Shown piece after piece: positions 36,169 through 44,483 of a DNA stretch of 64,000 nucleotides (position 1 is the first letter of the stretch; each line of letters begins with the position of its first letter). The stretch spans positions 62,001 to 126,000 of the forward strand of contig DAOUHZ010000114.1 of the NCBI GenBank assembly GCA_034428455.1, written 5' to 3'. A model generated the notes under the pieces. It saw only the letters and a list, made by a program, of their open reading frames with translations. It was not told where the DNA came from and made no database searches. Origin of the DNA: Bin87 sp034428455. GTDB taxonomy: Bacteria; Chloroflexota; Dehalococcoidia; Lucifugimonadales; UBA3495. Both the position numbers and the translations under genes were made by a program.

Positions 36169-36726
36169 TCATCCGCGCGCACTCTGCCGCCTTCCCTGCA
36201 GAACCCGCTTGCGCCTTCGTTCCCGAGAACGCGCCAGTATAGCTGCGCTGCCGATCACCGCCAGACCAATGCACCATCCCATTACCCGTTGCTGGGACGC
36301 CTTCCCGTAAAGGGGGTTTCCCCTCGCCATCGGCGCCAACGGTTCCATGTGCGAATGCGTGGGGGCGTCCAGCAGCACGTGACCCCACGCGCCTCCAAAC
36401 GCCGATATCGTAGCCGCCAGGGATGAGAGTCGCGGCTCCATGTGCAACGCGCTGCCCGGAATCGCCCTCGTGGCCCGGTTCCACAACCTCATGCCCAGCC
36501 CCAACGACGGACGCAACAACAACAGCGTTACCGCTGCTACCGCCGTCGCCCCTGCGAACGTGTGCGTTATCTTGTGGAACGACCAATCTCCGCGGAGCAT
36601 GTATCCGGCCAGTACTTCGCTGTCTATCGCCACCTGCATAAGGCCGTATAACGGAACGCTGAAGTGCTCATCCAGAACGGCCTTTGCGGCCAGCCCCGGC
36701 CCCATGTGAAACGGTGTGAACGGCAT
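36169..36726 (-). CDS. Polytopic membrane protein, metal-dependent-hydrolase-like (YdjM/DUF457 or DUF4184 type)
   Basis: 185 residues. Starts MPFTPFHMGPGLAAKA, then DSEVL and HKITHTFAGA, with His residues in the first and third segments and GHVLLDAPTHSHMEPL later: the His/Asp arrangement resembles the YdjM/DUF457-like integral membrane 'metal-dependent hydrolases'. Hydrophobic stretches at about 20-40, 55-72, 100-120 and 142-160, and a very basic C-terminus. Family assignment is approximate and activity unknown. Confidence 0.55.
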   Translation of the reverse strand: MPFTPFHMGPGLAAKAVLDEHFSVPLYGLMQVAIDSEVLAGYMLRGDWSFHKITHTFAGATAVAAVTLLLLRPSLGLGMRLWNRATRAIPGSALHMEPRLSSLAATISAFGGAWGHVLLDAPTHSHMEPLAPMARGNPLYGKASQQRVMGWCIGLAVIGSAAILARSRERRRKRVLQGRRQSARG

Positions 36727-36753
36727 ACTGGGACTATCCTATGGTCAATGCGA

Positions 36754-36781
36754 GTAGGGGCGAATGACCATTCGCCCCTAC
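36754..36781. terminator. Palindromic terminator-like repeat
   Basis: GTAGGGGCGAAT / ATTCGCCCCTAC, perfect 12-bp stem with a GACC loop. Lies between two minus-strand genes, 27 nt after the CaiB-fusion stop. Same core as the hairpin at 58541-58562. Confidence 0.65.
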
Positions 36782-36807
36782 AATTTGTTCGCGTTTGTCG
36801 CCAGGGG

Positions 36808-39090
36808 TCACGGACTGCGCGTAACGGCGGCGCCAGACGCCTTCAATGCCGCGATCTCCGCTGCCGAGTATCCCGCTTCCGCCAGGATCTCGTCCGTGTG
36901 CATCCCGAACCACGGAGCCGGCGGCCCCAGCCTCGGCGGCGTTACAGACAGCCGCGCCGTCGTGCCGGAGTGGTCCACGCTGCCCCAAACCGTATGGTCC
37001 CGCGTTACCACGAAGCCGGCGTCGCGCACCACCGGGTCGTGGCGGTAGTCATCCATCGTCAGGTTCGGTGACACCGAAACCCCCAGTGGACGCAGCTCCT
37101 GCATCCAGTGCTCGATGCTGTTGCCGCGGATCACCTCGGCGATTGCGTCGCCGTCGTGATGGATGTCCCGGAAGTTCAGCGCGGACAGTAGGGATCCGTA
37201 GGCCGCGCCGTCGGGACAATGGATATACAGCCATCCGTCGGCCGCCTGGTATAGGCGTGAACCCGCCGAGTACCCGCGCGCTTCGATTCCCTCGATATCC
37301 TCGCGTTGGTATCCCTCGTAGTCCAGGAAGTAAGGCGACTGCAAAATGCCCGCAGTCAAAGCCAGGCCGCTGTCCACCGACTGGCCCTTGCCGGTCCGGT
37401 TCCGCTCGTGCAGCGCCAGCGCTACAGCGTAGGCCCCCATGAGGCCCGTGCCGTAGTCGTTCACTGCGTAGGGAGCCAGCATCGGCTTGCCGTCTCGGCC
37501 ACCGCGCCGCACCTGCATCCCGCTGGTGCCCTGCGCCAACTGTTCCCATCCGGCCCGCTCCGACCACGGCCCGTCGTACCCGAAGGCGTTCAGCGAGGCG
37601 TACACGATGTCCGGCTTGACCTTCTTGACCTCCTCGTATCCCAAGCCCAGCCGTTGCACTGCGGACTTGCGGTTGTTCTCCACGATCACGTCGGCCGACT
37701 CGACCAGCCTCCAGAAGACGTCCCTGCCCTCGTCAGTCTTGAGGTTCAGCATGATGCTGCGCTTGCCCCGGTTCACGTCGATGTACCCGATGGGATCTAG
37801 AATCCGCGTCGGGTCGTCGATTTTGATCACGTCCGCCCCGAACTCGCCCAGCGTGCGTCCGCAAGTGGGCCCCGCCAGGATGATGCACAGGTCCAGTACC
37901 CGCACTCCCTGCAGCGCGGACATCACGTCGCCGTGTCCGTTGCTGGCGGCTGTACGCGCCGACGCGCCCGGCAACTCTGCTAGCACCTCCTCGGTGTGCT
38001 CGCCCAACTTGGGAGCCCGACCCTGAATCGCGCCCGGCGTGCCTCGGAGCCTGACCTGGACGCCCGGCTGTTTCATCGTGCCGTGCTCGGCGTCCTCCAC
38101 CTCCACAACCATCTTGGCGTCAACGGCGTGCTCGTGCACTAGCCACTCGTCCACGGTCTTGCATACCGTGCACGCGCCGCCCTGTGCGTTGATGTCCGCC
38201 TCCCATTGCCACGCCGTTCGTTCTTTGAACATCTCGGCGAACCGGTCCTGCCAGAACGCCAGCGTGTCCGCGTCCACCGGCCGCCCGAATAGCGATGTGG
38301 CTTCCTCGATCCATTCCGTCTTGCCAGCCGCCGTCAGTGTCTGCCGCGCGAAACGTTCGAACATGCCGTGGTGGTACACCCACCGGCCGTCGGCGCACTG
38401 GTACGGATGCGACATCACGGTTCGCGGAAAGTCGAACAGGTCAACGTATTCGTAGTTATTGAACTTGATGATCCGGCTGCCCATGGCGGTGAACATCGCC
38501 GAGTGCAGCGGCACCTCTATCCGTTGTCCCTTGCCTGACTTGTCCCGCGCGTTGATCGCCATCGCCACCGAGACCGACCCCAGGAGCGCCGAAAAGGTGC
38601 TGGCGATGGGCAACGGCGTGAACAACGGCTCGCCTTCGCTCTCCGACGTCTCGGGGTAAAAACCCGTCTCCGCGCTGATCACCGGGTCCCAGCCCGGCTC
38701 GTTCCGGCTCGGGTGTTCCTCCCCGTAGCCTGGCAGAGAGCAGTAGATCAACCGCTCGTTGTTCGCCGACAGCTCCTCGTAACCGATCCCCAGTCTGTCC
38801 GCAACACCCGGCCGGAAGTTTTCGATGACCACGTCGGCATTGGCTACCAGGCGCCGCGCGTTCTCTCGACCGGCCTCCGTCTTCAGGTCCAGGATCACGG
38901 ACCGTTTGCCCCGATTCCAGGTGGCGAATGCCGGTTCGGAGCGCGCGGGGTCGCCGCCCGGTCGCTCCACTTTGATCACGTGCGCGCCCTGGTCAGCCAG
39001 CAGCATTCCCAGCATCGGCCCGGGCACGTACTGCCCGAACTCCACCACCTGGATGTCTCGCAACGCGCCTGAAGCGCCGTTCGTAGTCAT
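36808..39090 (-). CDS. Tandem CaiB/BaiF (family III) CoA-transferase fusion
   Basis: 760 residues made of two complete family III CoA-transferase units. Unit 1 (about 8-400) begins LRDIQVVEFGQYVPGPMLGMLLADQGAHVIKVE; unit 2 (about 415-760) begins LQGVRVLDLCIILAGPTCGRTLGEFGADVIKI. Unit 2 keeps an Asp at the catalytic place (APYAVNDYGTG), whereas the matching stretch of unit 1 reads PLPIASTFSALLG without Asp, suggesting only one active half. Transfers CoA between carboxylic acids; substrates unknown. ATG 39090 follows GAGGAGTG, and the gene sits 4 nt behind a small membrane protein gene. Confidence 0.85.
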   Translation of the reverse strand: MTTNGASGALRDIQVVEFGQYVPGPMLGMLLADQGAHVIKVERPGGDPARSEPAFATWNRGKRSVILDLKTEAGRENARRLVANADVVIENFRPGVADRLGIGYEELSANNERLIYCSLPGYGEEHPSRNEPGWDPVISAETGFYPETSESEGEPLFTPLPIASTFSALLGSVSVAMAINARDKSGKGQRIEVPLHSAMFTAMGSRIIKFNNYEYVDLFDFPRTVMSHPYQCADGRWVYHHGMFERFARQTLTAAGKTEWIEEATSLFGRPVDADTLAFWQDRFAEMFKERTAWQWEADINAQGGACTVCKTVDEWLVHEHAVDAKMVVEVEDAEHGTMKQPGVQVRLRGTPGAIQGRAPKLGEHTEEVLAELPGASARTAASNGHGDVMSALQGVRVLDLCIILAGPTCGRTLGEFGADVIKIDDPTRILDPIGYIDVNRGKRSIMLNLKTDEGRDVFWRLVESADVIVENNRKSAVQRLGLGYEEVKKVKPDIVYASLNAFGYDGPWSERAGWEQLAQGTSGMQVRRGGRDGKPMLAPYAVNDYGTGLMGAYAVALALHERNRTGKGQSVDSGLALTAGILQSPYFLDYEGYQREDIEGIEARGYSAGSRLYQAADGWLYIHCPDGAAYGSLLSALNFRDIHHDGDAIAEVIRGNSIEHWMQELRPLGVSVSPNLTMDDYRHDPVVRDAGFVVTRDHTVWGSVDHSGTTARLSVTPPRLGPPAPWFGMHTDEILAEAGYSAAEIAALKASGAAVTRSP

Positions 39091-39094
39091 GGTT

Positions 39095-39544
39095 TCACTC
39101 CTCGTCATCCGGGTTTCTCCGTTGCGGCGGCGGATCATCCAGCGCGACGCCGCGGTCAATCTGCTGCTGATACCATTCCTGCCACTCGGCATCCCTTTCG
39201 GCGCGGCCTTCAGACCTTTGACGCGCCCGTAGCCTTTCAGTTTGCTGACTAATCCAGTGCGCAAGCATGATGAGAACCGTCACCCCTCTGAGAATGAGAA
39301 AAGCCGAGAGCGCAGCTACTGCGAAGACCACCGCCATCACCATGATAACGGCAATGATGGAACCTGTAACCGCCCATCCGTAAATCTGGTCCAGTATGAC
39401 GACGAACCCGGCGGCGGAAAGGGCAGTGAAAATCGTAATCCATGCCCGGGCCCATTCGCCGGGAATGTCCCACACGCTCCGTTGCCGATTTCCTGGCGAG
39501 CGGTTGTCGTCGTTGTCGAGCAAAGCTCGTTCACCGATTGCCAA
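39095..39544 (-). CDS. Small two-helix membrane protein
   Basis: 149 residues with two long hydrophobic helices (about 35-57 and 60-95), followed by an Arg/Glu/Gln-rich cytoplasmic-type tail (QQTERLRARQRSEGRAERD). Lies between the FAD oxidase and the CaiB fusion with gaps of 19 and 4 nt, so it shares their operon. No family recognised. Confidence 0.6.
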   Translation of the reverse strand: MAIGERALLDNDDNRSPGNRQRSVWDIPGEWARAWITIFTALSAAGFVVILDQIYGWAVTGSIIAVIMVMAVVFAVAALSAFLILRGVTVLIMLAHWISQQTERLRARQRSEGRAERDAEWQEWYQQQIDRGVALDDPPPQRRNPDDEE

Positions 39545-39563
39545 TTCCAGAGCCGACGCGCCG

Positions 39564-40682
39564 TCAGAACCGGGCCGGATCGCACCCTTCCAGGCTGATT
39601 GCGGTGCTGCCCGAGGCCATGATCTCCGCTATCCCCTTGCCCATTGCCGGCCCCAGCAGGATGCCCTTCTTCTGGCCCCCGGTGCAGATGTACACGTTGT
39701 CCCAACCTGGCGCCTGCCCCACGATGGGCAGCCAGTCCGGCGTGACCGGCCGCAGGCACGCCGTGTGCAGAACCTGCTCCGCGCCGCTGAGGGCGGGCAT
39801 CAACCGCGTCGCCCGGCGCATGATGTCGTCTCGTGCCTCATCGGTCAGGGATAGGTCGAAACCTACTTCCTCCTCGGTTGCGCCGCACCAGATCAGGCCG
39901 TCCGGCTTCGCGTACATCGAACTGCCGCCGCCGATGAGCTCGTAGTCCAGTCCAGGACCGTCCGGACGCAGCCGGATGATCTGTCCCTTCAGCGGATCAA
40001 CGGGAATGGCGATGTCAAGCCATTGCTCTGCCGTCCGGCACCAGGGGCCGGCGGCGATGAGCACCGCCCCGCAGGCGATTTCGCCGTCGTTGGTCACCAC
40101 CGACTCCACCTTCCCGCTTCCCAGCCGGAACCCCACCGCGCTGCCCGCGACAATGGTCGCACCCAGTTTCTCTGCCCCGGCCGCCAGCGCCTGCGTGAAC
40201 TCGAGCCCGTCTAAAGCGCCGTTGCCAACCGCCCGAATCCCGCCGATGACCTCGTGGGTGATGCGGGGTTCCAGGGCCAGGACATCCTCGCGCTCCAGCC
40301 ACTCCGCGGAGAACCCTGGTTCCGGCGCGTTGTTGAATGTTTCCAGAGTGGCCCGAAGATCATCCAGTTCTTCCGGATCCAACGCCACCTTGAGGATCGA
40401 CATAATGCGGCCGTGGTAGTCGATACCTGTTTCCAACGGCAGCGCGTCCCACAGCTCTTTGTGCAAGGCGAAGCTTTGCAGCGCCATGGGCTGCAACGGC
40501 TCCGGCCAGCCGTGCCCTTCCAGGGGATTGAGCCCGCCGGCGTTGTACCCCGAAGCGTGGCTGGCCACTCCCTCCCGCTCGATGACGGTGGCCTTCACGC
40601 CGTTGGTGGCCAGGTAATAGGCGGCGGCGCAACCTGCCGCCCCTCCACCAATGATGACTACGTCCGCTGCTTGATCGCTCAT
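39564..40682 (-). CDS. FAD-dependent oxidoreductase, D-amino-acid/glycine oxidase (DAO) family
   Basis: 372 residues. VVIIGGGAAGCAAAYYLATNG with VIERE is the N-terminal FAD dinucleotide fold; ASGYNAGGLNP is the second flavin contact typical of DAO-family enzymes; VGQAPGWDNVYICTGGQKKGILLGPAMGKGIAEIM closes the FAD site (given as two spans at the C-terminus). Substrate is probably a small amine or 2-hydroxy/amino acid. First gene of a minus-strand operon with the membrane protein and the CaiB fusion. Confidence 0.88.
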   Translation of the reverse strand: MSDQAADVVIIGGGAAGCAAAYYLATNGVKATVIEREGVASHASGYNAGGLNPLEGHGWPEPLQPMALQSFALHKELWDALPLETGIDYHGRIMSILKVALDPEELDDLRATLETFNNAPEPGFSAEWLEREDVLALEPRITHEVIGGIRAVGNGALDGLEFTQALAAGAEKLGATIVAGSAVGFRLGSGKVESVVTNDGEIACGAVLIAAGPWCRTAEQWLDIAIPVDPLKGQIIRLRPDGPGLDYELIGGGSSMYAKPDGLIWCGATEEEVGFDLSLTDEARDDIMRRATRLMPALSGAEQVLHTACLRPVTPDWLPIVGQAPGWDNVYICTGGQKKGILLGPAMGKGIAEIMASGSTAISLEGCDPARF

Positions 40683-40721
40683 GATTCTGTCCTCAGTCTC
40701 CGACGCAAAATTGGGTTAGGA

Positions 40722-40727
40722 TATAAT
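40722..40727 (+). promoter_or_regulatory. Candidate -10 (TATAAT) for fmdB
   Basis: Consensus TATAAT 18 nt before the fmdB ATG; no good -35 seen. A GGAGGT ribosome site lies between them. Confidence 0.35.
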
Positions 40728-40745
40728 CGTGGGCCGGAGGTGTCT

Positions 40746-41003
40746 ATGCCAATCTACGAGTACCGGTGCCCCGAGTGCGGCAACGAGTTCGAGTCCATTC
40801 GGCCCGTTTCCCGCGCGGATGACCCCATTGATTGCAAGGTGTGCGGCAAGCCCGCCACCCGCCAGATATCGAACTTCTCGTTCAAGTCCGACACCTTCAC
40901 CTCTCCCAAGCTGAGAAACCGTCCGGGGCAGACCTTCCGCGGCAATCGCTCCGCCGCCCAGGACGCAACCCAGCAAACCGACGCCGAGCAACCTGCGGTT
41001 TAA
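40746..41003 (+). CDS. FmdB-family zinc ribbon protein
   Basis: 85 residues. MPIYEYRCPECG...CKVCGKP gives the four zinc cysteines (8, 11, 30, 33), followed by a Ser/Asn/Gln-rich low-complexity tail. FmdB-type ribbons are thought to be regulatory or accessory proteins. GGAGGT precedes the ATG. Its stop overlaps the stop of the convergent DUF971 gene. Confidence 0.88.
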   Translation: MPIYEYRCPECGNEFESIRPVSRADDPIDCKVCGKPATRQISNFSFKSDTFTSPKLRNRPGQTFRGNRSAAQDATQQTDAEQPAV

Positions 41004-41347
41004 GGCTGCTTGGCCCGGGCCTCGTTGCACGCGATACAGGTGCAGGCGGCTCGCAGAGCCCGGTAGGTGTAGATGCCGGTGTAGTGGGCGTCGCTCCACA
41101 GGAATTGCAGCGCGTACTGTCCCACCGCCATCTGGTCCAGTGCCCGCACGTCCTGTGGGACGGTGTCGGGGTTCAGCAGCGCCCGGCCCGTCATCTCTTC
41201 CACGCACGACGCGCACGGGCACCGCAGCCTCAGCATCCGATGCGGGTAGATCCCCCGGTGCCCGTCGTTCCAGTTGATGATGATCGAGCTGCCGGTGATG
41301 TCCACGTCGACCGGCTTGATGATTTCGTTGGTAGCCATCGCCGTCAT
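41000..41347 (-). CDS. DUF971 domain protein
   Basis: 115 residues. WNDGHRGIYPHRMLRLRCPCASCVEE, and later VGQYALQFLWSDAHYTGIYTYRALRAAC (spans), are the DUF971 fold, as in the N-terminal domain of gamma-butyrobetaine hydroxylase and proteins found near Fe-S and Mo enzymes. The CPCAxC and C-terminal Cys residues suggest metal binding. Start ATG at 41347 overlaps the preceding stop as ATGA; MATN at 41338 is the alternative. Co-transcribed with the ThDP enzyme. Confidence 0.85.
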   Translation of the reverse strand: MTAMATNEIIKPVDVDITGSSIIINWNDGHRGIYPHRMLRLRCPCASCVEEMTGRALLNPDTVPQDVRALDQMAVGQYALQFLWSDAHYTGIYTYRALRAACTCIACNEARAKQP

Positions 41348-43041
41348 CCGCCGGAGGCGGGAGCCTGCACCTCGGCCAGCCGGGCCGGCCGGGGCATCTC
41401 GTCCGGGTCCGTGGGTATCTCGATGATGCTGGGGCCGTCCACCGCCAGCGCTTGCGCGAACGCGTCGGCGATGTCCTCGGGCCGGTCGACATAAAATCCG
41501 GCGCCGCCGAACAGTTCCGCGTACTTGTCGAACCGGGGGTTCACCGTGTCCGCCCCCACGTACCGCTCGTTGAATGCATACTTCTGATAAGCCTTCTCCG
41601 AGCCCCAGCAGTCGTTGTTCATCACCACCGATATGTTCTTCAACCCGTAGCGCACCGCGGTCTCGAATTCCTGAGCGTTAAAGAGGAACCCGCCGTCGCC
41701 GTTGAAGTTCACCACCGGCCGTTCCGGAGCCGCGAAGTTCGCGCCAATGGACGCCGGGAAGCTGAACCCCAGACCGCCCAGGTCCAGCGCCATGATCAGG
41801 CTCCGGGGTTGGTAGTAGTTCAACCTGTCCTGCCCGAAGTTAGGCGCCAGCCCCGCGTCCAGCGCTACAATCGCGTCCCGGGGCATCACTTTGCGCAGCT
41901 CGGCGTACACCCGCTGCGGCTTGATGTAGTCCCCGGTCAGCGTCTCTTCCGCCTGCAAGCGGGCCTCCCGCGCTGCGTTCCAGCCGGCTACCTGCCGCGT
42001 CCACTCGGGGTCCGGCCGCAGTTCCGCCGCCGCCACGATGCCGTTGATTTCGTCCACCACCGCGCCTACGTCGCCCTCGACTCCCACCGCAATCGGGTAA
42101 ATGCGCCCGATTTCCTTGGGGTCAATTTCGATATGCACGATGCGCGCGTCGGCGGGAATAAATCGGTTGTCAAAGAACGTCGTCGACTGTCCCAACCGAG
42201 TTCCGGCCGCCACGATCACGTCGGCGTTTCTGATCGCCTCGATGGCCTCTTGCGCTCCCAATCGACCCAGGTGCCCCAGGTAGTTAGGATGGTCGTTGGG
42301 CACCGCGTCGGCCCGCCCGTAGGACGTAACGATGGGTGCGCCGGTCAGTTCGGACAGCCTTGCCACCGCCGGGTCCGCCAGGCTCCATTCCACGCCGCCG
42401 CCGGCCACGATCGCCGGCCGTTTCGCCGCCAGTATCTCCTGAGCCGCCGCCTCCACCTGCGCCCGGTCTCCGCGCGAATGACCCTGGCCCGTCCGGTAGG
42501 CTGTTGGAGCCATTAGGTCCACGTCGACCTCCGCCCCCGGCAGCAAGTCGCGGGGAATGTCCACCAGCACCGGCCCCATCTTCCCCGAGGTGGCGATGCG
42601 GAACGCCTGTCGCAGCGCGTCCGGCAGCCGTTCGTTCTTGTTGATGGAAAAGCTGGCCTTGGTGATGGGCTCGAACAGCGCCACCTGGTCGAACTCCTGC
42701 GTCGAGTCCAGGTGCTGGTGGTCCCGTGACGCCGACGGCGCCAGCACCACCACGGGCGAGTGGGCCACGTAAGCAGACCCGATCCCGTATGTCAGGTTCA
42801 ATACGCCCGGCCCGTTGGTCACCAGGCACACCGAGGGTGCGCCGGCGATGCGGCTGTAGCCGTCGGCCATCAGCGCCGCGCCCTGCTCGTGCCGTACCCC
42901 GACGAACTCCATGTCGTCGCGGTCGTAAAGCGGGTCCAGCACGTCCAGGAAGGACGAGCCGACGATCCCGAAGATCTTGCTCACTCCCTCCTGCCTCAGC
43001 AGCTCGATTACCGCCTCCCCTGCGTTCATCCGTTGGGCCAT
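41344..43041 (-). CDS. Thiamine diphosphate-dependent enzyme (acetolactate synthase-like)
   Basis: 565 residues with the three ThDP-enzyme domains. Glu in VRHEQGAALMADGYSRI activates the cofactor; NGPGVLNLTYGIGSAYVAHSPVV is the conserved end of domain 1; GDGGFLFNAQEFETAVRYG with VMNND is the ThDP/Mg motif. The pattern is shared with acetolactate synthase, oxalyl-CoA decarboxylase and sulfoacetaldehyde acetyltransferase, and the sequence does not decide which. No small regulatory subunit gene is near, which speaks against a biosynthetic acetolactate synthase. Confidence 0.85.
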   Translation of the reverse strand: MAQRMNAGEAVIELLRQEGVSKIFGIVGSSFLDVLDPLYDRDDMEFVGVRHEQGAALMADGYSRIAGAPSVCLVTNGPGVLNLTYGIGSAYVAHSPVVVLAPSASRDHQHLDSTQEFDQVALFEPITKASFSINKNERLPDALRQAFRIATSGKMGPVLVDIPRDLLPGAEVDVDLMAPTAYRTGQGHSRGDRAQVEAAAQEILAAKRPAIVAGGGVEWSLADPAVARLSELTGAPIVTSYGRADAVPNDHPNYLGHLGRLGAQEAIEAIRNADVIVAAGTRLGQSTTFFDNRFIPADARIVHIEIDPKEIGRIYPIAVGVEGDVGAVVDEINGIVAAAELRPDPEWTRQVAGWNAAREARLQAEETLTGDYIKPQRVYAELRKVMPRDAIVALDAGLAPNFGQDRLNYYQPRSLIMALDLGGLGFSFPASIGANFAAPERPVVNFNGDGGFLFNAQEFETAVRYGLKNISVVMNNDCWGSEKAYQKYAFNERYVGADTVNPRFDKYAELFGGAGFYVDRPEDIADAFAQALAVDGPSIIEIPTDPDEMPRPARLAEVQAPASGG

Positions 43042-43074
43042 TGCAACGTGCTCCTTTGCCGTAGGTCAGCGGGC

Positions 43075-43083
43075 AGTGTAGCA
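43075..43083 (-). promoter_or_regulatory. Extended -10 element (TGCTACACT) for the ThDP enzyme
   Basis: Minus-strand TG-C-TACACT 34 nt before the start codon, identical to the words at 4470-4478 and 57628-57636. Confidence 0.5.
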
Positions 43084-43145
43084 TACGAGAGTGTTAACAA
43101 TTTTCCTGTGAATTCACTGAAGCCAGCTCAGTGGGAGCAAAGATC

Positions 43146-43532
43146 GTGGAAGAGAAGCAACTGCCCAACCCGAGCGATTTGGCGCGAGAATACTTGGTGG
43201 AGTCGCTGAGGGAGCTGGGGCGAGACAATGACAAGGGCTGTTCTAAACACCTTTGGTTGGCGGCACGTCAAGCATCATTGGTAGCCGCCCAACGGCATGG
43301 CTGGTCGGCTGATACCGACGAAGCAATCGACGCGGCGATTCGCAAAATGGACCATCAGCATGGCGAGCAAGCGGGAATCCTGAGCCAGTTCCACACCGCA
43401 GAAATGTTCCGCGACAACGCTGAATACGGTTTTTTGGAGAGGGACGATATCCTCGGATTCCAACCGTTAGTTCACAGGTTTGTCAACCGTATGCTGACGC
43501 TGTCTCCCCCAGGGAGAAGCACGGGATGCTGA
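43146..43532 (+). CDS. PaREP1/HEPN-like protein 1 of a three-gene cassette
   Basis: 128 residues, helical. KGCSKHLWLAARQASLVAAQRHGW, then ILSQFHTAEMFRDNAEYGFL and PLVHRFVNRML follow the PaREP1/HEPN layout (Ala-rich helix; a His followed by an N-x-x-F/Y-type segment; Val-x-x-Phe-Val near the end). GTG 43146 is chosen because GGGAG sits 9-13 nt upstream; GTG 43131 is also in frame. Overlaps the next gene by 7 nt. Lower GC than surrounding metabolic genes. Confidence 0.5.
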   Translation: MEEKQLPNPSDLAREYLVESLRELGRDNDKGCSKHLWLAARQASLVAAQRHGWSADTDEAIDAAIRKMDHQHGEQAGILSQFHTAEMFRDNAEYGFLERDDILGFQPLVHRFVNRMLTLSPPGRSTGC

Positions 43533-43888
43533 CCATTACGGAGCACGCCGTCGAAGCGCGACTGAGCATGACGAGGGCCGAGCGGAACGTAGCTGACGGC
43601 GAGCTGCTTCAAGCGTCGAATCAAGCTTGGCACGCGGCCAAGCATGCCATCAACGCCGCCGCGGTGTCGCGTAGCCGTAATGCGGTTCAATATGTTTCAA
43701 AACGCCGTTTCGTAGAGGAATTGGCCTCGGAACTGGGCAACTATCACTTGGAAGACTGGCTCGCGTACACTTGGCGATTACACGGCAACGCCGACCAGGG
43801 CTTTATGCTGCCCGCAAAAGTTGCCGAAGGCGTTGCGAAAACCAAGTTGCTGGTTGATCGTCTACTGGAAATAGCCGGACACCAGTGA
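43526..43888 (+). CDS. PaREP1/HEPN-like protein 2 of the cassette
   Basis: 120 residues, helical. LLQASNQAWHAAKHAINAAAV and LAYTWRLHGNADQGFM match the same layout as the preceding gene and the gene at 33488-33874, and VAKTKLLVDRLLEIAG closes it. ATG overlaps the end of gene 1 and GGGAGAA is just upstream. Paired tandem HEPN-like proteins next to a nuclease-like gene suggest one functional unit. Confidence 0.5.
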   Translation: MLTITEHAVEARLSMTRAERNVADGELLQASNQAWHAAKHAINAAAVSRSRNAVQYVSKRRFVEELASELGNYHLEDWLAYTWRLHGNADQGFMLPAKVAEGVAKTKLLVDRLLEIAGHQ

Positions 43889-43897
43889 GGAACCATC

Positions 43898-44371
43898 GTG
43901 AAAGATCTAGCGCAAATGACCGAAATTGAACTGCTCCAAACTCACGGGGCGGTGATTGAAGAGTCGTTGTGTCAGGGAATCGTTAAGACGCGCAACAATC
44001 CCATTGGCGACTATACCGAATGGCTGGTCTGTGATCGGATGAAATTGAAGATGGCGGACAAGAACCAAAAGGGGTTCGACGCAACCGACAAGGACGGCAA
44101 GCGCTATCAAATCAAGGGCGGGCGCAAGTCAAACGGAACAGTTCCTTTCAGTCCGATCCGGAATCTTGAGCAACGGGCTTTTCAATCTGTAATAGTCGTG
44201 GCGTTCAAAGATGACTATTCCATCCGGTTCGCTGCGAGTATCCCCCACGAGCTCGTCGAGTGTTTGGCGAATTTCAACAAGAGCGTCAACGGTTTCGTCC
44301 TCCGCCTCAATGAACAAAAAATCCAGCATGATTGCGTTACGGACATCTCCGACTGCCTTTACCCAGTGTAG
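43898..44371 (+). CDS. PD-(D/E)XK-like protein of the cassette
   Basis: 157 residues from a GTG with GAGGA upstream, 9 nt after gene 2. Glu41 in GDYTEWLV, Asp61 in QKGFDATDKDGK, and Gln71-Ile-Lys73 form the E...D...QxK pattern of the PD-(D/E)XK nuclease superfamily; the arrangement 'G-D-Y-x-E ... G-x-D ... Q-x-K' is common in restriction-type nucleases. No methylase accompanies it. Function is inferred from the motif only. Confidence 0.55.
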   Translation: MKDLAQMTEIELLQTHGAVIEESLCQGIVKTRNNPIGDYTEWLVCDRMKLKMADKNQKGFDATDKDGKRYQIKGGRKSNGTVPFSPIRNLEQRAFQSVIVVAFKDDYSIRFAASIPHELVECLANFNKSVNGFVLRLNEQKIQHDCVTDISDCLYPV

Positions 44372-44443
44372 GGAGCGCTACTTTAGGACCCGCGCTAGCC
44401 ATTCTATCCCGTCCATCCATGCAAGAAACCTCCCCATCGCCAT

Positions 44444-44452
44444 GCTATAATG
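44444..44452 (+). promoter_or_regulatory. Extended -10 promoter (TGCTATAAT)
   Basis: TG-C-TATAAT with a perfect hexamer, 31 nt upstream of the oxidoreductase operon; GAGGAGG lies before the ATG. Confidence 0.6.
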
Positions 44453-44483
44453 CCGCATCACTCACCGAGGAGGCCTCCCCAAC

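Noticed and set aside
36808..43041. Oxalate degradation operon (formyl-CoA transferase plus oxalyl-CoA decarboxylase)
   Set aside because: The CaiB protein is a double fusion unlike Frc and the ThDP enzyme shows no feature specific for oxalyl-CoA decarboxylase; the genes are in separate operons. Kept only as a weak possibility.
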